From positions 1 to 6,308 of the forward strand of contig USQP01000047.1 of assembly GCA_900556945.1 (NCBI GenBank): a stretch of DNA of 6,308 bases, in the 5' to 3' direction. Positions 1-6,266 of this stretch are shown here, piece after piece. Within the stretch, counting starts at the first letter, position 1; every line of letters begins with the position of its first letter. The stretch is from an uncultured Clostridium sp. GTDB lineage: Bacteria; Bacillota; Clostridia; TANB77; CAG-508. The notes beneath the pieces are model-generated. The model was given only the letters and a program-made list of their open reading frames with translations. It made no database searches and was not told where the DNA came from. Made by a program: the position numbers and the translations under genes.

Positions 1-889
1 TCGAACTTCTTCCTATTAATAAATTTAATAAAATTTCAATTGCAATATGTTTTTTTACCATTTCATTTTTATAATCTGGCGTTTGTTTATTAACACTATC
101 TTTAATTCCTATGGTGTAAAGTGGTTGACTCACTCCTAATTTCTGTTCTATTTTTTCTTGCACAATTGTTTCTGGTTCTTCTGGATAAATTCTTTTTATT
201 TCACCTTGACTGTTATTTTTAATTAAACGTTTTTTTATTTGTTCTAATATTTCATTTGGTTCAAAATCTCCACAAACTACTAACGCCATATTAGATGGAT
301 GATAAAAAGTGTGATAACATTTATATAAAATTTCTTTATCAATTTTACGAATGGTCTCTATGGTTCCTGTGATATCAATCTTGATTGGATTGTTATGATA
401 CATTGCTTGCATCGTATTCAAATATACTCTCCAGTCCGGATAATCATCATACATCATAATTTCTTGACCAATAATCCCTTTTTCTTTTTCTACATTTTCA
501 TCTGTAAAATAAGGATGTTGAACATAATCCATTAGTTCATCCATTGCTTCATAAAAATTATCTGTACTTTCAAATAAATAGGCCGTATGATCATTTGTCG
601 TATAAGCATTTGCCTCAACTCCTAAAGCAGTTAAAACATCTAAACTATTCGTTCCATTTTCTTGTTCAAATAATTTGTGTTCTAAAAAATGTGCTACTCC
701 ATTCGGTACTTCTGTTTCTTTTTCCTCTCCAGGGACAATAAATTTACTGTCATTGGATCCATAGTTTGTTCCCCAAATAATATACTTCTTTTGAACTCCT
801 GGCTTTGGAATTATCATAACAGTTAATCCATTATCTAATTTTTCTATATAAAGCTTTTCTTTCATTTTTAAATTTTCAATCGCTTGCAT
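1..889 (-). CDS. yfmH: M16 zinc metallopeptidase, YfmH-type (EF-P modification-associated), 3' end cut by window edge
   Basis: This reading frame starts at ATG 887-889 and stays open for 296 codons to the window edge, so the C-terminal third is missing (family members run to about 425 residues). I translated it by hand. An AGGAG ribosome site lies 8 nt upstream of the ATG. The inverted zinc motif HFLEH (H67, E70, H71) is intact, and the downstream E136 and E143 fit the 'E-x6-E' pattern that supplies the third ligand in M16 enzymes. So this half looks catalytically competent, unlike its upstream partner. In Firmicutes such as Bacillus subtilis (where the genes are called ymfF and ymfH) the two M16 proteins are encoded together and are associated with modification of elongation factor P; their substrate is not obvious from sequence. 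It lies 82 nt downstream of yfmF with no terminator visible between them, so co-transcription is likely. The M16 assignment is firm; the YfmH name rests mainly on the pairing. Confidence 0.88.
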   Translation of the reverse strand, partial: MQAIENLKMKEKLYIEKLDNGLTVMIIPKPGVQKKYIIWGTNYGSNDSKFIVPGEEKETEVPNGVAHFLEHKLFEQENGTNSLDVLTALGVEANAYTTNDHTAYLFESTDNFYEAMDELMDYVQHPYFTDENVEKEKGIIGQEIMMYDDYPDWRVYLNTMQAMYHNNPIKIDITGTIETIRKIDKEILYKCYHTFYHPSNMALVVCGDFEPNEILEQIKKRLIKNNSQGEIKRIYPEEPETIVQEKIEQKLGVSQPLYTIGIKDSVNKQTPDYKNEMVKKHIAIEILLNLLIGRSS

Positions 890-971
890 TAACTTTGCTC
901 CTCTCTTTTAAATTTCATCTTTTTTAAGACATAAATCTAATTCGAAAAATAAATCAAAATTATTTTTCAAA

Positions 972-2243
972 CTAATCCTTTAAAAAATAAACCGTATTTA
1001 TTCTAACCTTATTTGCAATATCAATGATATCTTCTTTTCCCACGTTATTTATTTTATTTCTATATTCTTCCAATGAAACTTTAGATTGTGTTAATTCTTG
1101 CCCAAAATAGTAATTTATTTCTGTATCTTGTTCATCATCAATTGTTTTTATGGTTGCTATAATTCCTTTTTTAGCATTTTCAATATCTTCTTGTGTAAAC
1201 TCTCCTTTTTTCATGTCTTCAATTTGTTCTTTAATTAGCCCTAATGCTTTTTCATAATTTTCTATTTCAATTCCACAATTAACGAATATATTGTTCTTAT
1301 AACGCAAATAACTTGAACTTGCTACATAGGCTAAATGTGCTTTTTCTCTAACATTTTGAAACATTTTTGAATTTGCTGTTCCACCTAATATACTATTATA
1401 AATTAAAGTATCATATCTTCGTTCTTCTTCATCCATATCTATATCTAAACCTAATACTAATTTTCCCTGTGTTACCTCCATTGATTCTGTAACTACATTT
1501 TCCTTTTCTTGATTTTCCTTTTTTTCAATTGTTGGGATTTTATATTTAGGATTTCTTTCTTGTAACTTCTGTATGTTTTCATTTTTCTCTATCATTTCTT
1601 CCGTTTCTTCTTTTATGTTTCCTGAAACAAATATATCTATTTTGCATGAATGAATTAACTCTTTATAATAAGAATATAAATCTTTACCATTTATTCCTTC
1701 TAAGTCTTCTATATATCCAAATTTGTATAATCCAAATGGAGAATCAGGGTACATTTCCTCCATACATCGATCTAATGCATATTTAGCTTTATTATCTATT
1801 TTTCCTTCTATTTTTTGTTTTACATTATTTTTTTCCTGTTCAACATATTTTTGCTTAAAGCTGTCCTTTTCTAGATATGGATTAAATACAATTTCAAGTA
1901 ATTTTTGAATAGCAGTTTTCAACATATCTTCATCTTTTTGTGGTAAAAAATTATCATTAATAACTTCTATATAAAATTTTAAAACTTGATTGTCTCCTGT
2001 CTTATCTAGTCCACAATCGAATTCAGCTCCATACATTGATTCCATTTGTTTACTTATTTCTTCTTGTGATGGCATATTCTTAGATCCTCTTCTTAAAATA
2101 GACGAAATTAATGCATTTTTTGTTACATTTTCTCGGTTTAATTCCGTTGTTAAAAAAACAGCTATCAAGTTTGTTTTAAATTTATCATTATTTATGGTAT
2201 GAAGTTTAATTCCTTTCTTTATCTCATTCTCTTTATATTCCAT
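972..2243 (-). CDS. yfmF: M16-family protein lacking the zinc motif, YfmF-type (EF-P modification-associated)
   Basis: This 423-residue protein has the full length expected for the family and an AAGGAGG site 7 nt before its ATG. The N-terminal M16 region contains 'ALISSILRRGS' (44-54) and 'MESMYGAEFD' (67-76). These match the usual fold around the active site, but there is no HxxEH anywhere, so it should not bind catalytic zinc. The second half has the typical M16 C-domain signature: LGG at 286-288, then SKMFQNVREKAHLAY at 292-306. The ordering non-catalytic YfmF followed by catalytic YfmH is the one known in Bacillus, where both are linked to EF-P modification. By analogy with other two-component M16 proteases, the pair may act as a heterodimer, but that is inference. 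A Lys/Glu-rich stretch (about 211-250) probably joins the two halves. The gene ends in TAG and is followed by yfmH. Confidence 0.87.
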   Translation of the reverse strand: MEYKENEIKKGIKLHTINNDKFKTNLIAVFLTTELNRENVTKNALISSILRRGSKNMPSQEEISKQMESMYGAEFDCGLDKTGDNQVLKFYIEVINDNFLPQKDEDMLKTAIQKLLEIVFNPYLEKDSFKQKYVEQEKNNVKQKIEGKIDNKAKYALDRCMEEMYPDSPFGLYKFGYIEDLEGINGKDLYSYYKELIHSCKIDIFVSGNIKEETEEMIEKNENIQKLQERNPKYKIPTIEKKENQEKENVVTESMEVTQGKLVLGLDIDMDEEERRYDTLIYNSILGGTANSKMFQNVREKAHLAYVASSSYLRYKNNIFVNCGIEIENYEKALGLIKEQIEDMKKGEFTQEDIENAKKGIIATIKTIDDEQDTEINYYFGQELTQSKVSLEEYRNKINNVGKEDIIDIANKVRINTVYFLKD

Positions 2244-2269
2244 TAAATTTCCTCCTTTTTTCTATCTTT

Positions 2270-2275
2270 ATTATA
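2270..2275 (-). promoter_or_regulatory. Possible -10 box for yfmF-yfmH
   Basis: A perfect TATAAT lies about 27 nt upstream of the yfmF ATG on the minus strand. It would give a very short leader carrying the AAGGAGG site. I find no convincing -35 hexamer 16-18 nt upstream (the region reads as A/T only), so this is a weak call. A 7-bp inverted pair, TACACAT (2274-2280) and ATGTGTA (2312-2318), overlaps the box and could be an operator or chance. Confidence 0.35.
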
Positions 2276-2351
2276 CACATTTTTGTGATTTTTAATTACT
2301 TTATAATAATTATGTGTAAAAAATAATTTTTAGCCTGAACCCTCCATACTG

Positions 2352-2502
2352 TGATCTAAGATATTCTATATTATTTTGTAATATCGCATAAGCGACCAAG
2401 CGAATGGAAGTAGAATGCGATTGGAGCAACTTACCATTAATTTTTATTTTGTTAGTTGTAATACACAAGGTATTACAAAATAATATAAAATACTTTAGGT
2501 TA
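2352..2502. repeat. Long imperfect inverted repeat in the rpsU-yfmF gap (MITE-like or structured RNA)
   Basis: The 333-bp gap 2244-2576 contains no gene. Its core is an inverted repeat. The arm 2367-2383 (TATATTATTTTGTAATA) is the exact complement of 2471-2487, 17 of 17. Pairing continues outward through 2362-2365/2489-2492 and 2356-2359/2495-2498 with isolated mismatches. The 87-nt interior is less AT-rich and holds TCGCAT (2384-2389) opposite ATGCGA (2415-2420). A second perfect 9-bp hairpin, 2456-2464/2470-2478, reuses the same right arm and so competes with the long stem. Two of the outer mismatches are G-U if the plus strand is read as RNA. The element lies past the rpsU terminator and before the yfmF start. 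It could be a small non-autonomous mobile element, a structured RNA, or neither; no transposase is present. Confidence 0.6.
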
Positions 2503-2519
2503 ATAGCAAAAATCGAAAC

Positions 2520-2567
2520 AAAAATTGGAAGTTAAAGTGTATGTCTATACCCCCTTTTACTTCCAAT
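2520..2567 (-). terminator. Intrinsic terminator of rpsU
   Basis: On the minus strand, ATTGGAAGT (2567-2559) and ACTTCCAAT (2532-2524) form a perfect 9-bp stem. After one mismatch, AAAG/CTTT and then GTAT/ATAC extend it. Five T residues follow at 2524-2520, then GTTT and a second T run. It begins 10 nt after the rpsU stop codon, so it should end the rpsU transcript and isolate yfmF-yfmH. Confidence 0.85.
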
Positions 2568-2576
2568 CCCAATTTT

Positions 2577-2750
2577 CTAATTAAATTTTCTTTTTCTTGC
2601 TGCCTCTGATTTTTTCTTTCTCCTTACACTAGGTTTTTCATAATGCTCTCTTTTACGAACTTCTTGTAAAACTCCATTTCTTGCACATTGTCTTTTAAAT
2701 CTTTTTAAAGCATCTTCTATATTACCATTATTAACTTTTATCTCTGACAT
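2577..2750 (-). CDS. rpsU: 30S ribosomal protein S21
   Basis: This is a 57-residue protein, the usual length for S21. It starts at ATG 2748-2750 and ends with TAG at 2577-2579. The sequence begins [20 protein letters not shown] and contains [20 protein letters not shown], then a very basic tail ([17 protein letters not shown]), all typical of S21. The protein joins the small subunit near the anti-Shine-Dalgarno end of 16S rRNA and helps initiation. An unusually strong AAGGAGG site (2760-2766) lies 9 nt upstream of the ATG. It has its own consensus promoter just behind nrdG and its own terminator, so it can be made as a short monocistronic message. Read-through from nrdG also looks possible, because no terminator separates them. 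The yqeY gene often found after rpsU in Firmicutes is absent here. Confidence 0.95.
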   Translation of the reverse strand: MSEIKVNNGNIEDALKRFKRQCARNGVLQEVRKREHYEKPSVRRKKKSEAARKRKFN

Positions 2751-2812
2751 TTATATTCCCCTCCTTCCGGTCCATACGAAACTGTATGTGGGATAACCCT
2801 TATAACGTAATT

Positions 2813-2842
2813 ATTATACTCCAAATTGGCATAACTTGTCAA
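2813..2842 (-). promoter_or_regulatory. Consensus sigma-A promoter of rpsU
   Basis: On the minus strand TTGACA (2842-2837) and TATAAT (2818-2813), both perfect consensus hexamers, are separated by 18 nt. The -35 box begins 3 nt after the nrdG stop codon. The expected start near 2806 gives a leader of about 55 nt. A small hairpin, CATAC/GTATG (2784-2788 with 2773-2777), lies just upstream of the AAGGAGG site; whether it regulates translation cannot be told from sequence. Confidence 0.85.
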
Positions 2843-2845
2843 TAG

Positions 2846-3376
2846 CTAGAACTCAAATAATACAGCTTTGTTTTCTTTTAATGACTTTTTCACATCTAAA
2901 ATTCGCTGATTACTAGAGCCTCTAAATCTTAACTTAATGTCTTTTTTATCTTCTTCAAATTTTCCATCTACCAAAACATCTATATAGGATAAAATCTCTG
3001 GTGTTTCTTCCCAATTCTTATACATTTTTCCCATAACATCTGTTTCAAATGTATATCCCGAATAACACCAAATATTCTTTTCTGGAAATTTTTCTTTTAC
3101 CCTTTTTAATAGCGGCAACAACCCTTGCTGATTAACATGCTCTAATGGTTCTCCTCCTAATAAAGATAGACCTGCTACATAAGGATGATCTAATTCTTTT
3201 ATAACCTTTTCAATTTCTTCTTCCGTAAATTCTTTTCCATAGTTAAAATCCCAAGCTTCACTATTAAAACAATTTTTGCAGTGATGAGTACAACCACTCA
3301 CGAAAACAGATACTCTTACTCCTATTCCATTGGCTATATCAGCTTTCTTTATATCAGCATAATGCATATCTATCAT
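2846..3376 (-). CDS. nrdG: Anaerobic ribonucleoside-triphosphate reductase activating protein (radical SAM)
   Basis: This 176-residue radical SAM enzyme reduces S-adenosylmethionine to install the glycyl radical on the class III reductase NrdD, allowing dNTP synthesis without oxygen. The N-terminal block 'GIGVRVSVFVSGC' leads into the iron-sulfur motif CTHHCKNC (C29, C33, C36), the CxxxCxxC spacing of the family, followed by FNSEAWDF. The SAM-binding GGEP motif is at 74-77. Pyruvate formate-lyase activase is less likely: the protein is short and the FNSEAWDF block is NrdG-like. The start is uncertain. The first ATG (3374-3376) and an in-frame ATG three codons on both have only weak purine-rich sites, and family members often begin near 'MHYADI'. 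It follows the J-domain gene by 15 nt, so translational coupling is likely. The partner nrdD is not in this window. Confidence 0.93.
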   Translation of the reverse strand: MIDMHYADIKKADIANGIGVRVSVFVSGCTHHCKNCFNSEAWDFNYGKEFTEEEIEKVIKELDHPYVAGLSLLGGEPLEHVNQQGLLPLLKRVKEKFPEKNIWCYSGYTFETDVMGKMYKNWEETPEILSYIDVLVDGKFEEDKKDIKLRFRGSSNQRILDVKKSLKENKAVLFEF

Positions 3377-3391
3377 CTTCTTTCTTATATT

Positions 3392-3952
3392 TTATACAAA
3401 TGGTAAGATCGTTCTCATAAATCCATTTGTTGCAGGAATAAACCAAAATATTACTCCTAAAACTAACATAATGATAATAGTCAATCCAATAGCAATCCAA
3501 TCTTCTCTTTGCATTGCTTTTTTGCCTTCTCTTCTCTTTTTCGGCATATTTTTAAATATAGTTTGTACTAAGCCAAACATACTCATAAGTGTGCCAACCC
3601 CATAATTTTTTTGCTCGATATTCTCTTGTTCTTGATTCAAATCTTCCCTAGCCTCTTTATTATTTTGAACATTTCTCCTTTGCCTTGATTTTTTTCTATT
3701 TTGTTCATTGATATATGGGTCAAAATAAGAAGCTTCTTTTTCTAATTCTGCATCATATTGCTCTTTCAAAAAGGTATCTGAAAGTATTCTATATGCCTCG
3801 TTGATATCTTTTGCCTTCTGTTCAGCATACATTCTCTTTTCTCCAGAATATAAATCTGGATGATATTTCTTTACTAATACTCGATAAGCTTTTTCAATCA
3901 CTTCTTGTGATGCTCTTGGATTTACTTCTAATATCTCATAATAATTCTTCAT
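3392..3952 (-). CDS. Membrane-anchored J-domain (DnaJ-like) co-chaperone
   Basis: This 186-residue protein starts with a clear J domain at residues 2-68: YYEILEV at 4-10, the essential HPD tripeptide at 31-33, and '[10 protein letters not shown]' at 50-59. This domain stimulates the ATPase of an Hsp70 such as DnaK. A charged, probably flexible linker (about 70-117, rich in Q, N, K, E) and a short amphipathic stretch (121-136) follow. Next come a basic patch, KKRREGKK (138-145), and one hydrophobic segment (152-173) near the C terminus. The positive-inside rule puts the J domain in the cytoplasm and the tail in the membrane. It lacks the Gly/Phe region, zinc fingers and substrate domain of true DnaJ, so it is a small type III J protein, and dnaJ would be the wrong name. 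The ribosome site before ATG 3950-3952 is weak. It is first in a unit with nrdG; its client is unknown. Confidence 0.88.
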   Translation of the reverse strand: MKNYYEILEVNPRASQEVIEKAYRVLVKKYHPDLYSGEKRMYAEQKAKDINEAYRILSDTFLKEQYDAELEKEASYFDPYINEQNRKKSRQRRNVQNNKEAREDLNQEQENIEQKNYGVGTLMSMFGLVQTIFKNMPKKRREGKKAMQREDWIAIGLTIIIMLVLGVIFWFIPATNGFMRTILPFV

Positions 3953-3984
3953 TTGCTACACCGCTTAGACCTTTCTCTAATTAA

Positions 3985-4145
3985 ATTACAATTCAGACTA
4001 ATTGACTTTAAATAGCATGAAAAGCTTATATATTAATATTTTAAAGTCAAGACCTGGACCAGTATCGCTCCAGCTATGTTTTAGTAAAAAATATTAATAT
4101 ATAAACTCTGGAAGCGAGACAAGAATTTTAAATTCGAACTGTAAT
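3985..4145 (-). ncRNA. Candidate structured leader RNA of the J-domain gene-nrdG unit
   Basis: The 330-bp gap 3953-4282 holds no gene. Read as minus-strand RNA, its left part is closed by a 10-bp helix, 4145-4136 with 3994-3985, whose single G-U wobble is favourable only on this strand. Inside are a hairpin GAATT/AATTC (4123-4135) and TCGCT(T)CCAG (4117-4108) pairing with CTGGAGCGA (4073-4065). There are also a perfect 17-bp pair (4104-4088 with 4042-4026) and a perfect 11-bp pair (4050-4040 with 4012-4002). The last two interlock, and CTGG 4073-4070 can also pair with CCAG 4057-4054, so alternative or pseudoknotted folds exist. A predicted promoter starts it and no U-tract ends it, so it looks like a 5' leader and not a free small RNA. 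I do not recognise a known riboswitch class. Confidence 0.4.
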
Positions 4146-4188
4146 CATATTTTATACTAAAAAAACGAAAATAGCAATATAAAATATG
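4146..4188 (-). promoter_or_regulatory. Promoter within a palindrome, upstream of the J-domain gene
   Basis: On the minus strand TTGCTA (4177-4172) and TAAAAT (4154-4149) are 17 nt apart, a reasonable sigma-A promoter with an expected start near 4142. That position falls at the first helix of the structured leader. The promoter is embedded in a perfect 11-bp inverted repeat (4146-4156 with 4178-4188, 21-nt spacer), whose inner arm overlaps the -10 box. The palindrome may be a repressor site or only AT-rich structure. Confidence 0.45.
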
Positions 4189-4196
4189 AAAATTTA

Positions 4197-4275
4197 GGGA
4201 CGGAGGAAAAGTTTCATTTTAACCTAGTATTAAAGATATAAAAAAAGACGAAGGTTGAAACTTTTCCTCCGTCCC
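4197..4275. repeat. Perfect 20-bp palindrome of GGGACGG type downstream of ftsH
   Basis: The arm 4197-4216 (GGGACGGAGGAAAAGTTTCA) is the exact complement of 4256-4275, with a 39-nt spacer. The AACCT/AGGTT pair (4221-4225, 4252-4256) allows a further short helix. The GGGACGG ends look like repetitive palindromes I recall from many Firmicute genomes, some associated with REP-type Y1 transposases; that resemblance is from memory and no transposase gene is seen. The element begins 7 nt after the ftsH stop codon. Confidence 0.8.
4240..4273 (-). terminator. Intrinsic terminator of ftsH, nested in the palindrome
   Basis: On the minus strand GACGGAGG (4273-4266) pairs with CCTTCGTC (4254-4247), eight pairs including one G-U. 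The 11-nt loop is followed immediately by seven T residues (4246-4240). It begins 9 nt after the ftsH stop. The 5' arm is shared with the 20-bp palindrome 4197-4275, but the terminator arm is transcribed first and should form before the distal arm emerges. Confidence 0.8.
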
Positions 4276-4282
4276 CAAAATT

Positions 4283-6094
4283 TTATTCTTCTCCAAAAAT
4301 CGCTTCAAATTCATCTGCTTCGATTTTCTCTTTTTCTAATAAGATTCCTGCAACTTGATGTAATTTATCGATATTGTCAGATAGTATCTGTTTTGCTCTA
4401 TTATATCCTGTATCAACTATTTTCTTAGTTTCTTCATCAATAATAGCAGCTGTTTCTTCCGAATACTCTTTAGCTTGAGCAAAATCTCTTCCTAAGAATA
4501 CTTCTTCTTGGCTAGAGCCTAGCATTAATGCTCCTATTCTATCACTCATACCATATTTCGTAACCATACTTCTTGCAATTTTTGTTGCTCTTTCAATGTC
4601 ATTACTTGCACCTGTTGAAATATCATTTAAAATAAGTGCTTCTGCTACTCTACCACCAAGTAGTGATACAATATTTTCTTCCATTTCTGTTTTTGACATA
4701 AATGATTTATCTTCTGTTGGTCTATACATTGTATATCCACCTGCCATACCTCTTGGCACAATTGATATTTGATGAACAGGATCTTGTGTTTCTAAATAAT
4801 GACTAACAACTGCATGACCTGCTTCGTGATAAGCAACTAATCTATTTTCCTTATCACTTCTTACTTTTGTTTTCTTTTCAGGTCCCATTGTTACTTTTAC
4901 CATAGCATCTTCAATTTCTTTCATTCCAATTTCAGTCAGATTTCTTCTTGCTGCTAAAAGAGCCGCTTCATTTAATACATTTTCTAAATCTGCACCTGCA
5001 AATCCTGATGTGTTTTTGGCAATTACCTTTAAATCAACATCATCCGATAATCTTTTCTTTCTCGAATGTACTTCTAATATTTGCTCTCTTGCTTTTACAT
5101 CTGGCAATCCTACTACAATTTGTCTATCAAATCTTCCCGCTCTTAAAAGCGCTTTATCTAATACATCTGGTCTGTTTGTTGCTGCTAACACAATTACGCC
5201 TTCATTTTCAGCAAATCCATCCATTTCTACTAATAATTGATTTAAAGTTTGCTCTCTTTCATCATGTCCTCCGCCAAGTCCTGCACCTCTCTGACGTCCT
5301 ACTGCATCAATTTCATCGATAAAAATGATACATGGTGCATTTTTCTTTGCTTGGTCAAATAAATCTCTTACTCTTGAAGCACCAACACCGACGAACATTT
5401 CTACGAAGTCAGAACCACTAATGATAAAGAATGGAACGCCTGCTTCTCCTGCCACTGCTTTTGCAAGTAAAGTCTTACCTGTACCTGGTTGACCAACTAA
5501 TAAGACACCTTTTGGTATTCTTGCTCCCATATCTGTAAATTTCTTTGGATTTTTTAAAAATTGTACGATTTCTTCTAATTCTTCTTTTTCTTCGTCTACA
5601 CCTGCCACATCTTCAAATGTAATTTTATTCTTTTCTGCTGGTGTCATCATTCTAGCTTTACTTTTTCCAAATGACATTGTTTTGTTTCCTGGGTTACCAT
5701 TATTTGCTCCACCCATCATAAAGAACCAGAATATAAAGAATATAATTAATAATCCAAATGGGGTTAGTAGACTAAGTATTGTTACAAAAATAGATTGTGA
5801 CTTTTCTTCTAATGTAAAAGCTCCATCTTTCAAGAAATCTTCCGTATAAGCCATAAAGCTTTGCATATCTGGAATATTTACTTCTTTTTTTACTTTTTCA
5901 TCTTTCAATTGTACGGTTGCCGTCTTTCCATCCGATTCCACCTGAATGGATTCTACATTCCCGCTATTAATATCTGCAATTAACTCAGAATATTTAAGTT
6001 TTGAATCACTATTTTCTACAATAGATGATAATACAACAATAAATATTACTCCTATTATTAACCACATAGCTAAAGTTTTAATTCCGTTTTTCAA
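4283..6094 (-). CDS. ftsH: ATP-dependent zinc metalloprotease FtsH
   Basis: This 603-residue membrane AAA+ protease forms a hexamer that extracts and degrades membrane and short-lived cytosolic proteins. Two membrane segments (about 8-26 and 102-127) flank a small outer domain. The AAA domain has Walker A GQPGTGKT (201-208), pore motif FVG (234-236), Walker B IIFIDE (256-261), and the second region of homology ATNRPD...RAGRFD (305-323). The zinc protease site HEAGH is at 423-427, with the third ligand Asp499 in STGASND. No key residue is missing and the C terminus is complete. I start it at TTG 6092-6094, because AAAGGAGG lies 7 nt upstream and the protein then begins directly with the first membrane segment. 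The longer frame from GTG at 6160 would add 22 residues encoded by a repeat. It has its own promoter and terminator. The usual neighbours hpt and tilS would lie beyond the right edge, if present. Confidence 0.97.
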   Translation of the reverse strand: MKNGIKTLAMWLIIGVIFIVVLSSIVENSDSKLKYSELIADINSGNVESIQVESDGKTATVQLKDEKVKKEVNIPDMQSFMAYTEDFLKDGAFTLEEKSQSIFVTILSLLTPFGLLIIFFIFWFFMMGGANNGNPGNKTMSFGKSKARMMTPAEKNKITFEDVAGVDEEKEELEEIVQFLKNPKKFTDMGARIPKGVLLVGQPGTGKTLLAKAVAGEAGVPFFIISGSDFVEMFVGVGASRVRDLFDQAKKNAPCIIFIDEIDAVGRQRGAGLGGGHDEREQTLNQLLVEMDGFAENEGVIVLAATNRPDVLDKALLRAGRFDRQIVVGLPDVKAREQILEVHSRKKRLSDDVDLKVIAKNTSGFAGADLENVLNEAALLAARRNLTEIGMKEIEDAMVKVTMGPEKKTKVRSDKENRLVAYHEAGHAVVSHYLETQDPVHQISIVPRGMAGGYTMYRPTEDKSFMSKTEMEENIVSLLGGRVAEALILNDISTGASNDIERATKIARSMVTKYGMSDRIGALMLGSSQEEVFLGRDFAQAKEYSEETAAIIDEETKKIVDTGYNRAKQILSDNIDKLHQVAGILLEKEKIEADEFEAIFGEE

Positions 6095-6109
6095 AATAAT
6101 TCCTCCTTT
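6092..6109 (-). promoter_or_regulatory. Ribosome binding site and TTG start deciding the ftsH N terminus
   Basis: AAAGGAGG (6109-6102) is followed by seven bases and then TTG (6094-6092) on the minus strand, ideal spacing. The upstream GTG at 6160 and ATG at 6151 have no comparable site and lie inside repeat sequence. The binding site directly abuts the GGGAC repeat. Confidence 0.85.
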
Positions 6110-6166
6110 GTCCCTTTGAGTGTCCAATTGGGGACGTTTCCTAATGGACATACTGTCCACTTTGAG
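6109..6166. repeat. GGGAC-type repeat in the ftsH 5' leader
   Basis: TGTCCCTTTGAG (6109-6120) recurs as TGTCCACTTTGAG (6154-6166), one inserted base apart and 45 bp away. Between them lie CCAATTGG (6124-6131), GGGGACGTTTCC (6130-6141) and a hairpin TGGACA-TAC-TGTCCA (6145-6159). The composition recalls the GGGACGG palindrome beyond the other end of ftsH and differs from the AT-only leaders around it. It lies between the promoter and the ribosome binding site, so it is transcribed with ftsH. Confidence 0.6.
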
Positions 6167-6192
6167 ACACTTCCTCTGTTTTGCACATTGCT

Positions 6193-6221
6193 TTTATAAC
6201 ATATAATTTTTAGTTTGTAAA
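6193..6221 (-). promoter_or_regulatory. Sigma-A promoter of ftsH
   Basis: On the minus strand TTTACA (6221-6216) and TATAAA (6198-6193), each one base from consensus, are separated by exactly 17 nt. The expected start near 6186 gives a leader of about 92 nt before the TTG codon. AGTTT/AAACT (6212-6223) is a short inverted repeat over the -35 box. Confidence 0.75.
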
Positions 6222-6266
6222 CTATTTTTTTATGACTTTTTTATTACAAACAAGCACCTTTCATAG

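Noticed and set aside
544..741. A plus-strand open frame opposite yfmH, and similar plus-strand frames at 1723-1908, 1990-2202 and 4948-5322.
   Set aside because: Each lies antisense to a well-supported minus-strand gene and gives leucine/phenylalanine-rich or otherwise unremarkable protein with no recognisable domain.
2384..2430. The GC-richer patch as a tRNA or fragment of one.
   Set aside because: No acceptor stem, T-loop or anticodon arrangement can be drawn; it has only short hairpins.
3953..3984. The GCGGTG-containing stretch before the J-domain gene as a T-box antiterminator.
   Set aside because: The conserved T-box sequence and a following terminator are absent, and the downstream genes are not tRNA-synthetase or amino-acid genes.
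6095..6160. A 22-codon N-terminal extension of ftsH from GTG 6160 or ATG 6151.
   Set aside because: It is encoded by repeat sequence, has no ribosome site, and the ideal site with a TTG start lies downstream.
1..6266. A CRISPR array, toxin-antitoxin pair, prophage or defence cassette.
   Set aside because: No regularly spaced repeats and no such coding regions; all gene-sized frames are accounted for by housekeeping families.
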